A DNA stretch of 52,339 nucleotides from Gammaproteobacteria bacterium. Its GTDB lineage: Bacteria > Pseudomonadota > Gammaproteobacteria > GRL18. The stretch is from positions 1 to 52,339 of the forward strand of contig JALWRI010000095.1 of assembly GCA_026994225.1 (NCBI GenBank), given 5' to 3'. The notes below the pieces were generated by a model, which worked only from the letters and a program-made list of their open reading frames with translations, ran no database searches and was not told the origin of the DNA. Of this stretch, positions 8,396-17,857 are shown one piece after another. The translations under genes and the position numbers were made by a program. Within the stretch, counting starts at the first letter, position 1, and every line of letters begins with the position of its first letter.

Positions 8396-11300
8396 ATGCA
8401 ACCGATAGCAATACATCAATATAGTAACAGTTCTGCTTATGGTGATGGTGTCACCAATGGCCTATTTTTTGTGCAACGTTTATTACGCAATATGGGCTAT
8501 TTATCAGATATTTATTGCGTGCATGTTGCACCGCAACTAAAAGGGCAGATTTTACCCATTACTCGATACCGTGCTAATGCCCGACAAGTCTTATTGTATC
8601 ACTATTGTATGGGGCATGATCATGCACATTGGATAGAACAACTGCCAGATAAAAAAATTATGATTTATCATAATATTACCCCTGCCCATTTTTTTGCGCC
8701 AGATAGTTTGGAATATAAATATTCTGTGCTGGGTCGAGAATTATTAGCAAAATGGCATACACTCTTTGATGGTGCTATCGGTGATTCAGCTTATAATTGT
8801 CAGGAATTACAGGCATTGGATTATTTGCATGTAGTCGATATTCCTTTATTGGTTGATAGGCAAAAAGTCCTCGAGCAAGAATGGGATAGAGAACTAGTAT
8901 TACAACATAGACATCATTTTACCTTGCTATTTGTCGGGCGCGTTGCAGAAAATAAATGTCAGCACGATATTATTTTAGTATTAGCAGAATTGGTAAAAAT
9001 GGTCACTGTACCTGTTGAGCTTATTTTAGTTGGAGGCGTGACCACCCCTGCCTATTTACAGCAGTTATATACTTTATTAGCGGCACAACAATTAACGGAT
9101 AAGGTGCTTATTACCGATAAAGTAACAGATAAGGTATTATATAGTTATTACCATGCGGCAGATGTATTTATTGGCATGAGTGAACATGAAGGCTTTGGTA
9201 TGCCTTTATTAGAAGCTATGATGCACGATATTCCAGTGATTGCGTATCATACCAAAGAGAGCAATGTAGCAAATACGATGGGAGAAGGAGGGATTTTATT
9301 CTCTGAAAAAGATCATAAAGCCATTGCAGCGTGTATTAGTCTATTAATTAAAAACCCTCGTTTTCGTCAGCAAATTATTCATGCACAGCGTAAAAATTGC
9401 CAACGCTATTACCCAGAAACCTTGCAAACCACTTTATACGATTATTTACAACAACGTGATATACAATTAAAACCCTTAGCTCATCCATCACAGCTACCGC
9501 AAGCTATTGATTATCAAATCGAAGGGCCTTTCGATAGTAGTTATAGTTTAGCGATATTAAATCGGGAAATGGCAAAAGTATTATTAAAAAATCAACAAGG
9601 ATTAAGTTTACTTTCTCGTGAAGGGGAAGGCGTTTTTGATCCAGATGTCGCATTTTTAGAAAAATATCCAGAGCTAAAGGCCTGCTGGGAAAAAAGCCAT
9701 CGCCAACATGCTATAAATATTAGCTTACGTAATTGTTACCCCCCACATACCGAGGGTATGCAAGGAGAAATCAATGTAATGCACAATTATGGCTGGGAAG
9801 AATCAGCATTTCCTTTGCAATATGTCGATGATTTTAATCTGCATTTGCAGATGGTGACAGTGATGTCTAAATACGTAAAAAAGGTATTACAAGAAAATGG
9901 CGTGCGTATTCCTATTTATGTTATAGGCGTTGGGGTAGATCATCATGCTACTCTAGCACAGTCTTTGCTTTCAAAAAAGCCATCCAATAGCACACCGTTT
10001 ATCTTTTTACATATCTCCTCTTGCTTCCCTCGTAAAGGCATAGAGGTGTTACTCACAGCCTATGCACAACATTTTACGCAAGCTGATAATGTGAAATTAG
10101 TGATTAAAACATTTCCTAATCCACATAATACCATTACGGCACAAATTGCCAAGATACAAAAACAGTATCCAGAAATAGCCACCATTGAGTGTATCAATAA
10201 GGATATTGATGAAACAGCGATGGCGCAATTGTATCAACATTGCGATGCACTGGTTGCCCCAAGTAGAGGTGAGGGATTTGGTTTACCTATGGCAGAAGCT
10301 ATGTTATATCATAAACCAGTGATTACGACCGGATGGGGAGGACAATGTGATTTTTGTACAGAAGAAACAGCCTGGTTGATTGATTTTACTTTTGCTGCAG
10401 CCAATACGCACATGCAATTATTTGATTCAGTATGGGCAGAACCCGATACCCAGCATTTAGGGCAACTGATGCAAACACTCTATCAAATGCCCAAAGAGCA
10501 ACAAAAAATAAAAACAGATAAAGCGGCTCAATATATTAAGCAGGTATTTACCTGGCAAAAGGTCTATGAACGTACCCAAGAGGCACTGGCAGATTATACA
10601 CAACAGCCACTCTGTGCAGCAATTTCTGCACCGATTGGATGGGTGAGTACCTGGAATAGCCGTTGTGGCATTGCGGCATATAGCCGCTTTTTACTCACAG
10701 CCTTACATCCTTCTGAGCGTTTGATTTTTGCTGATACCACCTCCACTCAGATACAACAAGATGATGCAACAGTGCAACGCTGTTGGCAACAAAAGGGGGA
10801 AAACCTGAACCCGTTATATCAAGCATTACTCGCAGCAAAACAGCAACACGCTTTACAACAAGTGGTATTTCAGTTTAATTTTGCTTTTTTCCCGCTTCCA
10901 GCATTTACCGATTTACTAATCCGATTACAGGCACAAGGTATTGATTGCTATGTTTTCTTTCATTCTACTCAAGATGTGTATTGGGGAGAAGAAAAAAAGA
11001 GCTTGGCCGATATGTACACGGCACTTGCCAATATCAAGCGTATTATGGTGCATAGTATTGCTGATTTGAACCAGTTAAAACAATTTGGATTAGTAGAGAA
11101 TGTGACGTTATTTCCACATGGTGTGCCGTATGCTGTGACCAATACACCACAACAGACAACAGGGCAAGATACCGCTATAACGGTATCTTGCCTGGAAGCA
11201 CATCCACTTTATAGCACCTTGCAACAGTGGCAACAAAGACAACAACAAATTATTGTCTCTTATGGATTTTTATTACCACATAAAGGCATACCAGTATTAA

Positions 11301-11824
11301 TAGACGCCTTTAATCAGTTGAAAACCCAGTATACAGAGTGTTGTTTATTGTTGCTTAATGCACTCTATGATAGCCCCATATCAGAGCAAGAACAGCAATA
11401 TTGTCTACAACAAATAGCACAATCTGATTATAAAGAAGATATATTGATGGATAATAGCTATAGGGATGATGAGTTTGTTCATTCTATACTCAAACACACC
11501 AATATTATTGTTTTTCCCTATCAAAATACCCAAGAATCATCCAGTGCTGCGGTACGTTTTGGTTTAAGTAGTGAAAAGCCCGTTATTTGTACACCGTTAG
11601 CTATTTTTGAAGATGTTGCCAAAGTAGTACATTTTTTTACAGCATCAGAACCAGAAAAAGAAGTGACGGCAACTGATATGGCAAAGGGTTTGCTGGAAAT
11701 ACTCACCGATCCGGATAAACAGCAGGAAAAACATACACTACAACAAAGGTGGCTACAAGAACATGCCTGGTTACGGGTATCAGAACGATTAACGCATATT
11801 CTGCACACAGACAGCTCGCAATAA
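8396..11824 (+). CDS. Triple-domain GT-B glycosyltransferase
   Basis: 1142 residues, no signal peptide, so cytoplasmic. Three GT-B glycosyltransferase domains in line. Domain 1, about 1-360, has VGRVAENK (180-187) and an EX7E motif at E265/E273. Domain 2, about 440-735, has SSCFPRKGIEVLL (541-553) and EX7E at E626/E634. Domain 3, about 743-1135, opens with GWVSTWNSRCGIAAYS and has SYGFLLPHKG (955-964), but the second glutamate of its EX7E motif is replaced (QESSSAAVRFG). EX7E belongs to GT4-type retaining enzymes. Such multi-domain enzymes build short repeat units on lipid carriers or proteins. It starts 22 nt after the methyltransferase gene and is probably the last gene of the operon, since a hairpin follows. 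Acceptor and sugars cannot be told from sequence. Confidence 0.88.
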   Translation: MQPIAIHQYSNSSAYGDGVTNGLFFVQRLLRNMGYLSDIYCVHVAPQLKGQILPITRYRANARQVLLYHYCMGHDHAHWIEQLPDKKIMIYHNITPAHFFAPDSLEYKYSVLGRELLAKWHTLFDGAIGDSAYNCQELQALDYLHVVDIPLLVDRQKVLEQEWDRELVLQHRHHFTLLFVGRVAENKCQHDIILVLAELVKMVTVPVELILVGGVTTPAYLQQLYTLLAAQQLTDKVLITDKVTDKVLYSYYHAADVFIGMSEHEGFGMPLLEAMMHDIPVIAYHTKESNVANTMGEGGILFSEKDHKAIAACISLLIKNPRFRQQIIHAQRKNCQRYYPETLQTTLYDYLQQRDIQLKPLAHPSQLPQAIDYQIEGPFDSSYSLAILNREMAKVLLKNQQGLSLLSREGEGVFDPDVAFLEKYPELKACWEKSHRQHAINISLRNCYPPHTEGMQGEINVMHNYGWEESAFPLQYVDDFNLHLQMVTVMSKYVKKVLQENGVRIPIYVIGVGVDHHATLAQSLLSKKPSNSTPFIFLHISSCFPRKGIEVLLTAYAQHFTQADNVKLVIKTFPNPHNTITAQIAKIQKQYPEIATIECINKDIDETAMAQLYQHCDALVAPSRGEGFGLPMAEAMLYHKPVITTGWGGQCDFCTEETAWLIDFTFAAANTHMQLFDSVWAEPDTQHLGQLMQTLYQMPKEQQKIKTDKAAQYIKQVFTWQKVYERTQEALADYTQQPLCAAISAPIGWVSTWNSRCGIAAYSRFLLTALHPSERLIFADTTSTQIQQDDATVQRCWQQKGENLNPLYQALLAAKQQHALQQVVFQFNFAFFPLPAFTDLLIRLQAQGIDCYVFFHSTQDVYWGEEKKSLADMYTALANIKRIMVHSIADLNQLKQFGLVENVTLFPHGVPYAVTNTPQQTTGQDTAITVSCLEAHPLYSTLQQWQQRQQQIIVSYGFLLPHKGIPVLIDAFNQLKTQYTECCLLLLNALYDSPISEQEQQYCLQQIAQSDYKEDILMDNSYRDDEFVHSILKHTNIIVFPYQNTQESSSAAVRFGLSSEKPVICTPLAIFEDVAKVVHFFTASEPEKEVTATDMAKGLLEILTDPDKQQEKHTLQQRWLQEHAWLRVSERLTHILHTDSSQ
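11163..11192. repeat. Perfect 12-bp inverted repeat inside the glycosyltransferase gene
   Basis: GGCAAGATACCG and its exact complement are separated by 6 bp (CTATAA). It lies in a linker-like part of domain 3 (about residues 923-932). It would form a strong RNA hairpin within the coding region. No T-tract follows on the plus strand. Confidence 0.85.
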
Positions 11825-11827
11825 ATA

Positions 11828-11860
11828 CTAACAACCGTTATAAACGGCTGTTAGCGTTTT
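11828..11860. terminator. Probable bidirectional terminator
   Basis: A 12-bp stem with one mismatch (CTAACAACCGTT against AACGGCTGTTAG), loop ATA, then CGTTTT. It sits between the stops of the converging glycosyltransferase and protease genes. The T-tail is short in both directions. Confidence 0.6.
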
Positions 11861-11863
11861 ACT

Positions 11864-13213
11864 TTACATGGCAGTAGACAAGGTTTTTGTGTACGCATCG
11901 ACTTGCGCTTTGGCTGCGGTAACAGAATCTTGTGTCTCATCAATATTGCTTAATACATCAATTGATGCCGTATACGCTGCACTGTCTGCATCGCCATTGC
12001 TGGCACTACCCAAGGTGCTAACAAAATATTGAGAAACAATAATTTTATTAATAATAATAGCTTGCGAGGTAAGTCCATCGGGGTCATCACCCGTATAATC
12101 AATAACCGCATTAATAAAAGCTACAATAAAGGTTTGTCGAGTAACCCTCTGATTATCAATTTGATCCACCCAAAAAGCCAGACCATCAGGATCGGCATCT
12201 CGTCCTAGAATATTAGTATAGATAGTATTGACAAACTCGGTGGTAGTCATGCTATCAGGATAATCAATAGCAAATTGCGGATTTTCAGAAAAGGCTTGAG
12301 AAATATTTAATAATGCCGCCGTACCGCCTTCATTGCTGGCCTGATTTTTCCAATAATTAAAACCATCTTGATCAGCACTACGATTAAAATAAGCGATATA
12401 TAGCCCACTAATTGCATTTTGAGTGATCTCTCCTTGAATCCAGCCCCCTAATACGGTCAAACGGGAGTAGACACCATACAAGAGGGGAGCAGCACAATCT
12501 GCTCCCCAACTAACGACGCCAATTTGATACCACTGATCATCGTTTTGATATACTAAAGGGCCGCCACTATCTCCTTGACAAGAATCTTTTTGCCCTGCTT
12601 CAAACCCTGCACACAGCATATTATCACTAATGCCACCATCATAAGATGCGGGTGCATTACAGAGCGTATTGCTAATAACCGGCATATCTAATTGTCTTAA
12701 TTCATCTAAAAATACTTCTTCAGGGGGGATAGCGGTATTACCCCAGCCAATCACCCTGGCAGTGATGCCAGCTAAATCACCGGCATTGCTGTCAATTAAT
12801 GTAATGGGGGTATTATCACTTGGTGTTGCCAGTTCCAATAATGCGACATCATTATCATTGGTATCGGGATTATAATCGGGATGATGAATAACCCGACGCA
12901 CTGGAATATGATCGTTGGCACTGGCATTACTGAGTTGATTAATTCCTAAGACGACATCTAAAAAGGGATTGTCAGTATCCACGGTATCATACGTACAATG
13001 TGCTGCCGTCAGTACCCAGCGGGGGTTAATTAAGGTGCCACCACAGCCATACCAGCCTGCATCTGGTTCAAATAAAGGGGCTATCCAGGGATATGCACCT
13101 TCATCGGCTATTTCCCCACCAATAATACGAGTTTGTGCAAAAGAAAAAGTGGAGGATAAAAGGGAAAAAATAGTAATAGCAACTATACTGTACAGAGCAG
13201 GGAGTTTAATCAT
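11864..13213 (-). CDS. Secreted trypsin-like serine protease with C-terminal DUF4214 module
   Basis: 449 residues. Signal peptide about 1-26. Only QTR remains before the activation site R29-IIGGE, so the propeptide is about three residues. The chymotrypsin fold (30-262) has the full triad: H72 in TAAHC, D122 in NDVALLEL and S216 in GDSGGP. D210, six residues before the serine, sits at the base of the S1 pocket and predicts cleavage after Arg or Lys. This would also allow self-activation. Residues about 266-440 are a DUF4214 module with LYIAYFNRSADQDGFNYW and GRDADPDGLAFW. The same module starts the divergent S-layer-like protein. AAGGA lies 8 nt before the ATG. A surface-anchored processing or defence protease is likely. 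The substrate is unknown. Confidence 0.9.
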   Translation of the reverse strand: MIKLPALYSIVAITIFSLLSSTFSFAQTRIIGGEIADEGAYPWIAPLFEPDAGWYGCGGTLINPRWVLTAAHCTYDTVDTDNPFLDVVLGINQLSNASANDHIPVRRVIHHPDYNPDTNDNDVALLELATPSDNTPITLIDSNAGDLAGITARVIGWGNTAIPPEEVFLDELRQLDMPVISNTLCNAPASYDGGISDNMLCAGFEAGQKDSCQGDSGGPLVYQNDDQWYQIGVVSWGADCAAPLLYGVYSRLTVLGGWIQGEITQNAISGLYIAYFNRSADQDGFNYWKNQASNEGGTAALLNISQAFSENPQFAIDYPDSMTTTEFVNTIYTNILGRDADPDGLAFWVDQIDNQRVTRQTFIVAFINAVIDYTGDDPDGLTSQAIIINKIIVSQYFVSTLGSASNGDADSAAYTASIDVLSNIDETQDSVTAAKAQVDAYTKTLSTAM

Positions 13214-13647
13214 AAGAATATTCCTTAAAAAAATAAATAAGTTATTTTATAACAAAAATACAACAAAGTTGTAAAAAAGCTACTAAAGGCTTTTCAATTT
13301 TGTTATATCTGTTATACTCTATTATAACTGTAAAAAAGGCAAGGTTTTGTCCGTTGTTAAAAATCAGGTAATGAGTTTTAATAGAACGAAGTATTTTTAT
13401 GAACTCTGGATATATTGAAAAGAACAAGTATATGCAAAAAAAATGTATATAAAATGTGAAAAGCATCTAAAAGAATAAAAAAGTGGGTTGTTGTTCATTT
13501 AGCGGAATTATATAATGCTATGAAGTTTTAATGAATGGTATACTCAACAGCTGAGTTTTGGACTTTTGGGTGATTTCAATATAAAATTTTTATTCAAACA
13601 CAAACTTGGTACCATAATTTTTGTAATATTTAAGGAGTAGAAAAAAA
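13214..13647. other. Divergent intergenic region between protease and S-layer-like gene
   Basis: 434 bp, strongly AT-rich, no convincing reading frame. It must hold promoters for both divergent genes. One good candidate (13488-13516) faces the S-layer-like gene. For the protease I see a ribosome site but no clear sigma-70 promoter. Confidence 0.6.
13488..13516 (+). promoter_or_regulatory. Candidate sigma-70 promoter of the S-layer-like gene
   Basis: TTGTTG, 17 bp, then a perfect TATAAT. It would give an untranslated leader of about 125 nt before the ATG at 13648. Long leaders are common for highly expressed S-layer mRNAs. Confidence 0.5.
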
Positions 13648-16600
13648 ATGGCAGCAACTATTAGAGAACAGATTGCAGGCTTATACGTATTATTTTTCGA
13701 TCGTGCCCCTGATGCATCAGGATTAGCATTTTGGGAAGAACAAGCGGCTGGCGCTGATGATGCAACAGCTTTATTTGGATTGTCTACCGCTTTTGCACAA
13801 GATGCAGCATTTAGAGCAGAATTTACAAGTGGTATGAGTAACACTGATTTTGTCAATACAGTATATCAAAATGCATTGGCTCGTGATGCGGATACAGAGG
13901 GTTTAGCCTTTTGGGAAAGCCGACTAGAGGACTTAACGGCAGAAGCAGCGGGTGTACAAGATGTGATTGATGGCACTATTACTGCTGAAGACTATGCTCA
14001 AGCACATATGATGGCAGAGTTTGTGGGTGCAGTATTAAATTATGAGGGGACTGATACTGATGCACTCACTTCACAAGCTACTTTCCAGAATAAAGTAGAT
14101 GCGGGTATTTATTATGCTGATACACTGGGGGATACGTCAGACGTACCATTAAATGAGGATGGCAGCGTTGATACGAGTTCTGAAGCCTATCAAAATTCTA
14201 TCAATGTGTTAGCAGATGTTACGGATGATCCTGCAACGGTTGATGCGTCTAAAGCAGAATCAGACGCTTTACTTCCTGTTACTTTTAAGGTAAGTGGTGC
14301 AGAAACAGACAGTATAGATGAAGGTCAGACATTAACCTTTACCATTGAAGCGGATAGTCCAGTTGTAGAAGATACTATATTTACTTATGAAACAGCCAGC
14401 ACTTCTGCTGCTCCAGAAGATTTTACGGGTGATACGGCTGGTAGTGTAACTATCAATGCAGGTGAGAGCAGTGTGAGTTTTTCTATAGCAATTACTGCAG
14501 ATAATGTAGCAGAATTGACTGAAAGCTTTACTGTTACAGTGAAAGATTCCAGTGGTGCAGAAGTTGGTGAACCAACAACATATACCATTAATGATGTGGT
14601 GGTTGATGATGTTGCTCCAACTATCACTGCTGAGGCAGCAAGTTACGCGGAAAATTCCGCTGCAGGTACTGTTGTTGCTACAGTTACAGCTGATGAAACC
14701 GTCACTTTTTCTGTAACGTCAGATGATTTTGCAATTGATGCAGCAACAGGTGAAGTAACGTTAACTGATACCGGTGCAGCTTCTTCAGCTAATGATTTTG
14801 AAGCAGACCCAAATGAAACAACACTAACAATTACTGCAACAGATGAAGCAGGTAATACTTCAACAGCTGATTTGGTATTAACTGAAACGAATGTGGATGA
14901 TGATGCACCGACAGTTTCAACTGCAACAGTGGGTGGAACGAAGTTAGTGATTGAGTTTAATGAAGCGTTAGATACCACTTCTATTCCTGCTGGTTCAACA
15001 TTTACGGTAACAGAAACGACTACCGGTGGAGCGGTAACAAATAAAACCTTATCTTCTACTGATCCAGTGAGTATTAATAATTCAAGTGTTATTTTATCGT
15101 TAGCAACGGGAATTGCGACAGATAGTACGGTGACTGTTTCTTATACACCTTCAGGTACTAACGATCTTAAAGATTTAGCAGGAAATGCTGCTGAAGCGGT
15201 TACAGCTCAATCAGTAACGCTTGATGGTTCAGCACCAACTCTATCTTCTAGTACGCCAGCAGATGATGCAACAGATGTAGTGGCAACTGATGATTTGACA
15301 TTGACTTTCTCAGAAAGTGTTATTTCTGGTACAGGTAATATTGTTATTACCAACTCAAGTAATTCTGCTGATACACGTACCATTGATATTACTGATACAA
15401 GCCAGATAACAATTAATGGTGCAACTGTTACGATTAATCCTACAGCAGATTTAACTGCTGGCGCAAATTATAATATTACTATGGCATCTGGTGTATTAAC
15501 AGATACTATTGGCAATGCGTTTGCGGGTATTTCAAGTTCAGGTACCTTGAACTTTACTGTTGCAAGTAGTACGTCCAGCACTACGGGTAATACCTTTACC
15601 TTAACACAAGGAACTGACACTATTCCTGGCTCAGTGGATAATTCAGGTGATGATACCATTAATGCTTTCTTGGATTCAGGTGCGGCAACATTTAGTAATC
15701 TGGATACGGTTGATGGTGGTACAGGTACCGATACCTTTACTGCCTTAGGATTGACTGGTAGCTCAGATACAATTGTTGATTTGTCAAAAGTTACAAATGT
15801 TGAAAAATTTGTATTTGGTGCAACAACAGGAACTACGAATACATTAACCTTTGATATGAATCAGGTCTCCGGTGAGCAATCAGTGAGTCTTACTAATACT
15901 GCATCTTTAGCAGCAGATCTCACTACCGTTAATAATATTATGATGGGTAGTTCTGCCTTTGATATAGGTGTTTCAGGAGATCAAGCTACTACATCAGTAT
16001 CAACATTTAACTTTACTGGTACAACTGGCACTACGGATGCAGTGAACCTTGATTTAAATACAGTTATTGGTACAGTTAATGTTGATAATACTGCAAACGG
16101 TATTGAAACATTAAATATTATTGGATCAGGTGGTAAATCAACGCTTGCTGCATTGGGTATTGGTACTGGTGTTTCTAAAGTAACCTTTGCTGGTTCAGCC
16201 TATGTGAATACCTCTGCAACAAATTTTGGTACGACAGTAGTAACCATTGATGGTTCGCAATCGACTGGTGGTTTTGCTGCACAACAGTCGAGTGCTATGA
16301 ACCTAAATATTACTGGTGGATCGGGTGATGATTTGATAAGAGTTGGTGATGCAAATGCAAACTTAAATAATCAGGATGTACTAGATGGTGGAGCGGGTAC
16401 TGATACATTGTCTGTAACAACAGCCATTGCTTCAGCAGCGACTACGTCTGGTGTTACAAACTTTGAGGTATTGAACTCAGAAGCTGCGTTAACACATGAT
16501 ATGAGCTTCTTCCCTGGTAATGATATGGCTGTTGGTGCCGCTGGTAACACTGCAGGTGCTGTAATATTCAATAATGCAGCAAATAACGTAACATTATCTA

Positions 16601-17733
16601 ATTTGACGACAGGTAATACGATTGATGTCAACTTGGCTACAGATACTTCAGCAGATGTATTAAATATTCAACTAAATAATAGTACTAGTGCTGGTTTAGC
16701 CGCCGCTTCGTTTGGTATTAATCCACAGTTTGAAACCATTAATATTACCTCTAATGGTACCAGTGCTAATACTATTACTGCATTTACTGGTACGAATACT
16801 ACTTCGGGTAATGTAAATATTGATGGGGCTGCTCCAGTAACATTATCAAATACAGCAGGTCCTTCTTCAATTGATGCAAGTTCTTTAAGTGGTGCAATCA
16901 CTGTAACTACGACAGGTACTGCAACACAAACGATTACGGGTACCGCATTAGGTGATACGATTAGCAATGTGGGTGATATTGCTAATGGAAGCACATTAAC
17001 CATCAATGCTGGTGGAGGTAATGATACGGTGACTTCGCTTGCTGGTGCAGTAACTGCTGGAGGGATAGTTGTATTTAATGGACAAGATGGAAATGATACA
17101 GTATCTGGAACCTCTGGTACGGCGGGTGTTATAGTTAAGCTAGATGGTGGGGCGGGTAATGACTTTTTGACATTAACAGCTAATGCAAGCCATACCATTA
17201 TTTCAGATGTGACAACTGCTGCTAATGCTGATGTTATCACAGGATTTGCAACGGCCACAGATTCTATTGATTACAATGGTGCATTGTCTAACGGTACGAC
17301 CACTTCTGGAATATCTGCTACTTTATTGGCTTCAGCAGCATCTACTACCACAGCAGAAGCACTTGCAACATCATTAGGTAATCAACCGAATGCAACCGTG
17401 TATTTGCTTGAGCAAGCCTTAGTTGGTGCATCAGTCACTTCTCTTGCAAATCTAGCCACAAATACCACTGCTAGCTCTGTGTCTTCATTGTATGATTTAT
17501 TTGAAGCAGACTTAGTGAGTGAATTGGGAGTGATTACTAACCTGGATACGAATTTAAGTTCTACAGATCAAGTATTGGTAAAATTTGATTCAGGCGCGCA
17601 TTCTGTGCTTGTAAGAGTGACGAATACAGATACTACAGTTGCAAATACCTTAACTACCAGTGAAATTGATTTAGTTGGGGTATTTAATAATACAACTGGT
17701 GCAAATTCAATTGTGGCGGCTGACTTTATTTAA
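13648..17733 (+). CDS. Large RTX-type surface protein with N-terminal DUF4214, S-layer-like
   Basis: 1361 residues, acidic, Thr/Ser/Ala/Gly-rich, no cysteine seen and no Sec signal. Order: DUF4214 module (1-210, with RAPDASGLAFW and LARDADTEGLAFW); Calx-beta-like domain (about 211-315); cadherin-like (about 322-415); SwmB-like (about 419-525); Ig-like (about 529-640); then a beta-rich region from residue 647 opening FTLTQGTDTIPGS, with RTX-like nonapeptides such as GGSGDDLI, DGGAGTDTL, GGGNDTVT and DGGAGNDFL between about 890 and 1175. The C-terminus ends in a hydrophobic VAADFI, as in type I secretion substrates. The layout resembles Caulobacter RsaA, whose N-terminus binds lipopolysaccharide. 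Likely a calcium-dependent S-layer or adhesin exported by a type I system. AAGGAG precedes the ATG. Confidence 0.82.
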   Translation: MAATIREQIAGLYVLFFDRAPDASGLAFWEEQAAGADDATALFGLSTAFAQDAAFRAEFTSGMSNTDFVNTVYQNALARDADTEGLAFWESRLEDLTAEAAGVQDVIDGTITAEDYAQAHMMAEFVGAVLNYEGTDTDALTSQATFQNKVDAGIYYADTLGDTSDVPLNEDGSVDTSSEAYQNSINVLADVTDDPATVDASKAESDALLPVTFKVSGAETDSIDEGQTLTFTIEADSPVVEDTIFTYETASTSAAPEDFTGDTAGSVTINAGESSVSFSIAITADNVAELTESFTVTVKDSSGAEVGEPTTYTINDVVVDDVAPTITAEAASYAENSAAGTVVATVTADETVTFSVTSDDFAIDAATGEVTLTDTGAASSANDFEADPNETTLTITATDEAGNTSTADLVLTETNVDDDAPTVSTATVGGTKLVIEFNEALDTTSIPAGSTFTVTETTTGGAVTNKTLSSTDPVSINNSSVILSLATGIATDSTVTVSYTPSGTNDLKDLAGNAAEAVTAQSVTLDGSAPTLSSSTPADDATDVVATDDLTLTFSESVISGTGNIVITNSSNSADTRTIDITDTSQITINGATVTINPTADLTAGANYNITMASGVLTDTIGNAFAGISSSGTLNFTVASSTSSTTGNTFTLTQGTDTIPGSVDNSGDDTINAFLDSGAATFSNLDTVDGGTGTDTFTALGLTGSSDTIVDLSKVTNVEKFVFGATTGTTNTLTFDMNQVSGEQSVSLTNTASLAADLTTVNNIMMGSSAFDIGVSGDQATTSVSTFNFTGTTGTTDAVNLDLNTVIGTVNVDNTANGIETLNIIGSGGKSTLAALGIGTGVSKVTFAGSAYVNTSATNFGTTVVTIDGSQSTGGFAAQQSSAMNLNITGGSGDDLIRVGDANANLNNQDVLDGGAGTDTLSVTTAIASAATTSGVTNFEVLNSEAALTHDMSFFPGNDMAVGAAGNTAGAVIFNNAANNVTLSNLTTGNTIDVNLATDTSADVLNIQLNNSTSAGLAAASFGINPQFETINITSNGTSANTITAFTGTNTTSGNVNIDGAAPVTLSNTAGPSSIDASSLSGAITVTTTGTATQTITGTALGDTISNVGDIANGSTLTINAGGGNDTVTSLAGAVTAGGIVVFNGQDGNDTVSGTSGTAGVIVKLDGGAGNDFLTLTANASHTIISDVTTAANADVITGFATATDSIDYNGALSNGTTTSGISATLLASAASTTTAEALATSLGNQPNATVYLLEQALVGASVTSLANLATNTTASSVSSLYDLFEADLVSELGVITNLDTNLSSTDQVLVKFDSGAHSVLVRVTNTDTTVANTLTTSEIDLVGVFNNTTGANSIVAADFI

Positions 17734-17797
17734 TAAATCTTGCAAAATGCTCCATCCATCATCTCTGATTTGGATGGAGATAGATAGCAAAGCCAAC

Positions 17798-17836
17798 AAG
17801 GTTTCTTATCTTTGGATAAGAAACCTTTTTTATTTT
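17798..17836. terminator. Rho-independent terminator after the S-layer-like gene
   Basis: Perfect 13-bp stem (AAGGTTTCTTATC with its complement), loop TTTG, followed by a T-rich run. A weaker stem-loop of GGATGGAG type lies just before it at 17750-17779. It also separates the converging engB gene. Confidence 0.92.
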
Positions 17837-17857
17837 TAATATATTGCTCAAAAGCAG

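Noticed and set aside
12669-13274. Plus-strand frames opposite the protease
   Set aside because: The minus-strand protease has a complete triad, signal peptide and ribosome site. The opposite frames have none of these.
14385-17258. Long minus-strand frames opposite the S-layer-like gene
   Set aside because: Shadows of a Thr/Ala/Gly-rich coding strand. They are rich in Val and Pro, lack ribosome sites and have no domain character.
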